From Dehalococcoidia bacterium (lineage in GTDB: Bacteria; Chloroflexota; Dehalococcoidia; SM23-28-2; WHTN01): a stretch of DNA of 37,911 bases. Positions 37,196 through 37,911 of the stretch are shown here, piece after piece. Every line of letters begins with the position of its first letter. Within the stretch, counting starts at the first letter, position 1. The position numbers and the translations under genes were made by a program. Below the pieces are notes generated by a model. It had not been told where the DNA came from and made no database searches. It worked only from the letters and a program-made list of their open reading frames with translations. The stretch lies in assembly GCA_009377715.1 (NCBI GenBank), contig WHTN01000014.1, positions 1 to 37,911 on the forward strand, written 5' to 3'.

Positions 37196-37882
37196 ATGTC
37201 ACTATTGCAATCAATTAAAAACGATATAAAAGCAGCGTTGGATAGAGACCCAGCCGCCAAGAGTGAGCTGGAGGTAGTCCTTTGCTATCCCGGCTTTCAG
37301 GCGCGTCAGATACACCGTCTCTCGAACTCGCTGCACAAAAACGGCTTTAAGCTACCGGCGCGCCTAATATCCCACGCCGGCCGCTTCGTCACCGGTATCG
37401 AAATACATCCCGGCGCGAAGATCGGTGAGGGATTGTTCATCGACCATGGTATGGGAGTCGTCATCGGAGAGACGGCCGAGATCGGCGACAATTGCCACCT
37501 TACCCAGGGGGTTACTTTAGGTGGTACTAGCACGAAACGCGCCAAAAGGCATCCGTCGCTTGGAAATAACGTGATGGTGGGCGCCGGCGCCAAACTCATC
37601 GGCGCGATCCTGGTCGGCGACAACGCCCGTATCGGAGCCGGATCGGTGGTCGTCACCAACGTGCCGTCTAACGCTACGGTCGTAGGCGTGCCGGGGCACA
37701 TCATCGCCTACCGGGACGCGGATGACGATACGGTCGTGCGATTGCCCGATCCGGAATGGGACGTCATAGAAGGGCTGGAACGTCGCATCGGCGAACTCGA
37801 ACAGCGGTTAGCGGAACTCGAAGGGAGTCACCCGATCCGGTCGATTACGCACGGTCATCTTCCCCGGCAGCAGGAGTCGTAG
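37196..37882 (+). CDS. cysE: Serine O-acetyltransferase
   Basis: CysE acetylates serine with acetyl-CoA, the committed step of cysteine synthesis. The 228-aa protein has an N-terminal helical part (QSIKNDIKAALDRDPAAKSE) and a left-handed beta-helix of hexapeptide repeats. IHPGAKIGEGLFIDHGMGVV carries the catalytic His/Asp region; IGETAEIGDNCHLTQGVTLG and VMVGAGAKLIGAILVGDNAR follow. It is the short form common in Gram-positive and Chloroflexota-type genomes, with an added charged C-terminal coil (ERRIGELEQRLAELEGSH). The cysS start follows its stop with no gap. Confidence 0.96.
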   Translation: MSLLQSIKNDIKAALDRDPAAKSELEVVLCYPGFQARQIHRLSNSLHKNGFKLPARLISHAGRFVTGIEIHPGAKIGEGLFIDHGMGVVIGETAEIGDNCHLTQGVTLGGTSTKRAKRHPSLGNNVMVGAGAKLIGAILVGDNARIGAGSVVVTNVPSNATVVGVPGHIIAYRDADDDTVVRLPDPEWDVIEGLERRIGELEQRLAELEGSHPIRSITHGHLPRQQES

Positions 37883-37911
37883 GTGAAGCTATACAACAGC
37901 CTAACGAGGAG
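37883..37911 (+). CDS. cysS: Cysteinyl-tRNA synthetase, first codons only
   Basis: A GTG directly after the cysE stop begins a frame open to the window edge: V/M-KLYNSLTR. This is the usual opening of CysRS (MxLYNTLTRKKE). CAGGAG at 37871-37876 is a suitable ribosome binding site, 6 bases upstream. Adjacent cysE-cysS genes are a known arrangement, which supports the call from only nine codons. Confidence 0.75.

Overview
The window looks like a chromosomal segment of a Chloroflexota bacterium, most likely Dehalococcoidia-like. This is an inference from gene content, from an RpoC coiled-coil insertion, from small exported proteins of an 'AGWNL' type, and from the style of the RpoB/RpoC, TPR and PIN-TRAM proteins. 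No rRNA is present to settle it. Most of the window is housekeeping sequence of fairly high GC. One AT-richer accessory patch lies at about 1660-3840. I see no tRNA, rRNA, CRISPR array, transposase or prophage genes.

Layout. 1-1652: a leucine-dehydrogenase-type gene cut by the left edge, divergent from a ROK sugar kinase. 1677-3694: an accessory patch with two tandem exported-protein genes, each interrupted by two frameshifts, and a stand-alone LuxR-type HTH protein. 3837-4655: a TSUP permease with an in-frame triple 24-bp repeat. 4919-10375: a methyltransferase, a class A penicillin-binding protein and a KimA-like APC permease. 10358-13378 (minus): a membrane-anchored HEWxH protein and glutamine-dependent NAD synthetase. 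13471-18476 (plus): degV, recG, argS. 18614-19430: an inositol-monophosphatase-family gene broken by one frameshift. 19577-20938: small unknown genes and a hicBA toxin-antitoxin pair. 20961-22879: gatA and gatC, without gatB. 23113-26108: a small secreted protein with a near-consensus promoter and a strong terminator, a TPR protein and a second amidase. 26400-34425: rpoB-rpoC with their own promoter and no ribosomal protein genes beside them. 34792-37911: a PIN-TRAM membrane protein, ispD, ispF, a structured leader, cysE and the first codons of cysS.

How the genes work together. ispD-ispF (isoprenoid precursors) overlap by 4 bp and follow the PIN-TRAM gene closely. cysE and cysS touch, linking cysteine synthesis with cysteine charging. 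rpoB-rpoC overlap by 8 bp. gatC-gatA make two subunits of the tRNA amidotransferase and are separated by a dispersed hairpin repeat. hicB-hicA overlap by 4 bp.

The most notable signals are these: several genes whose -10 box sits about 7 bases before an ATG with no ribosome binding site (putative leaderless mRNAs); a family of intergenic hairpin repeats; the folded leader before cysE; the frameshift cluster; and the tandem repeat in the TSUP permease. I found no clearly new multi-gene system.
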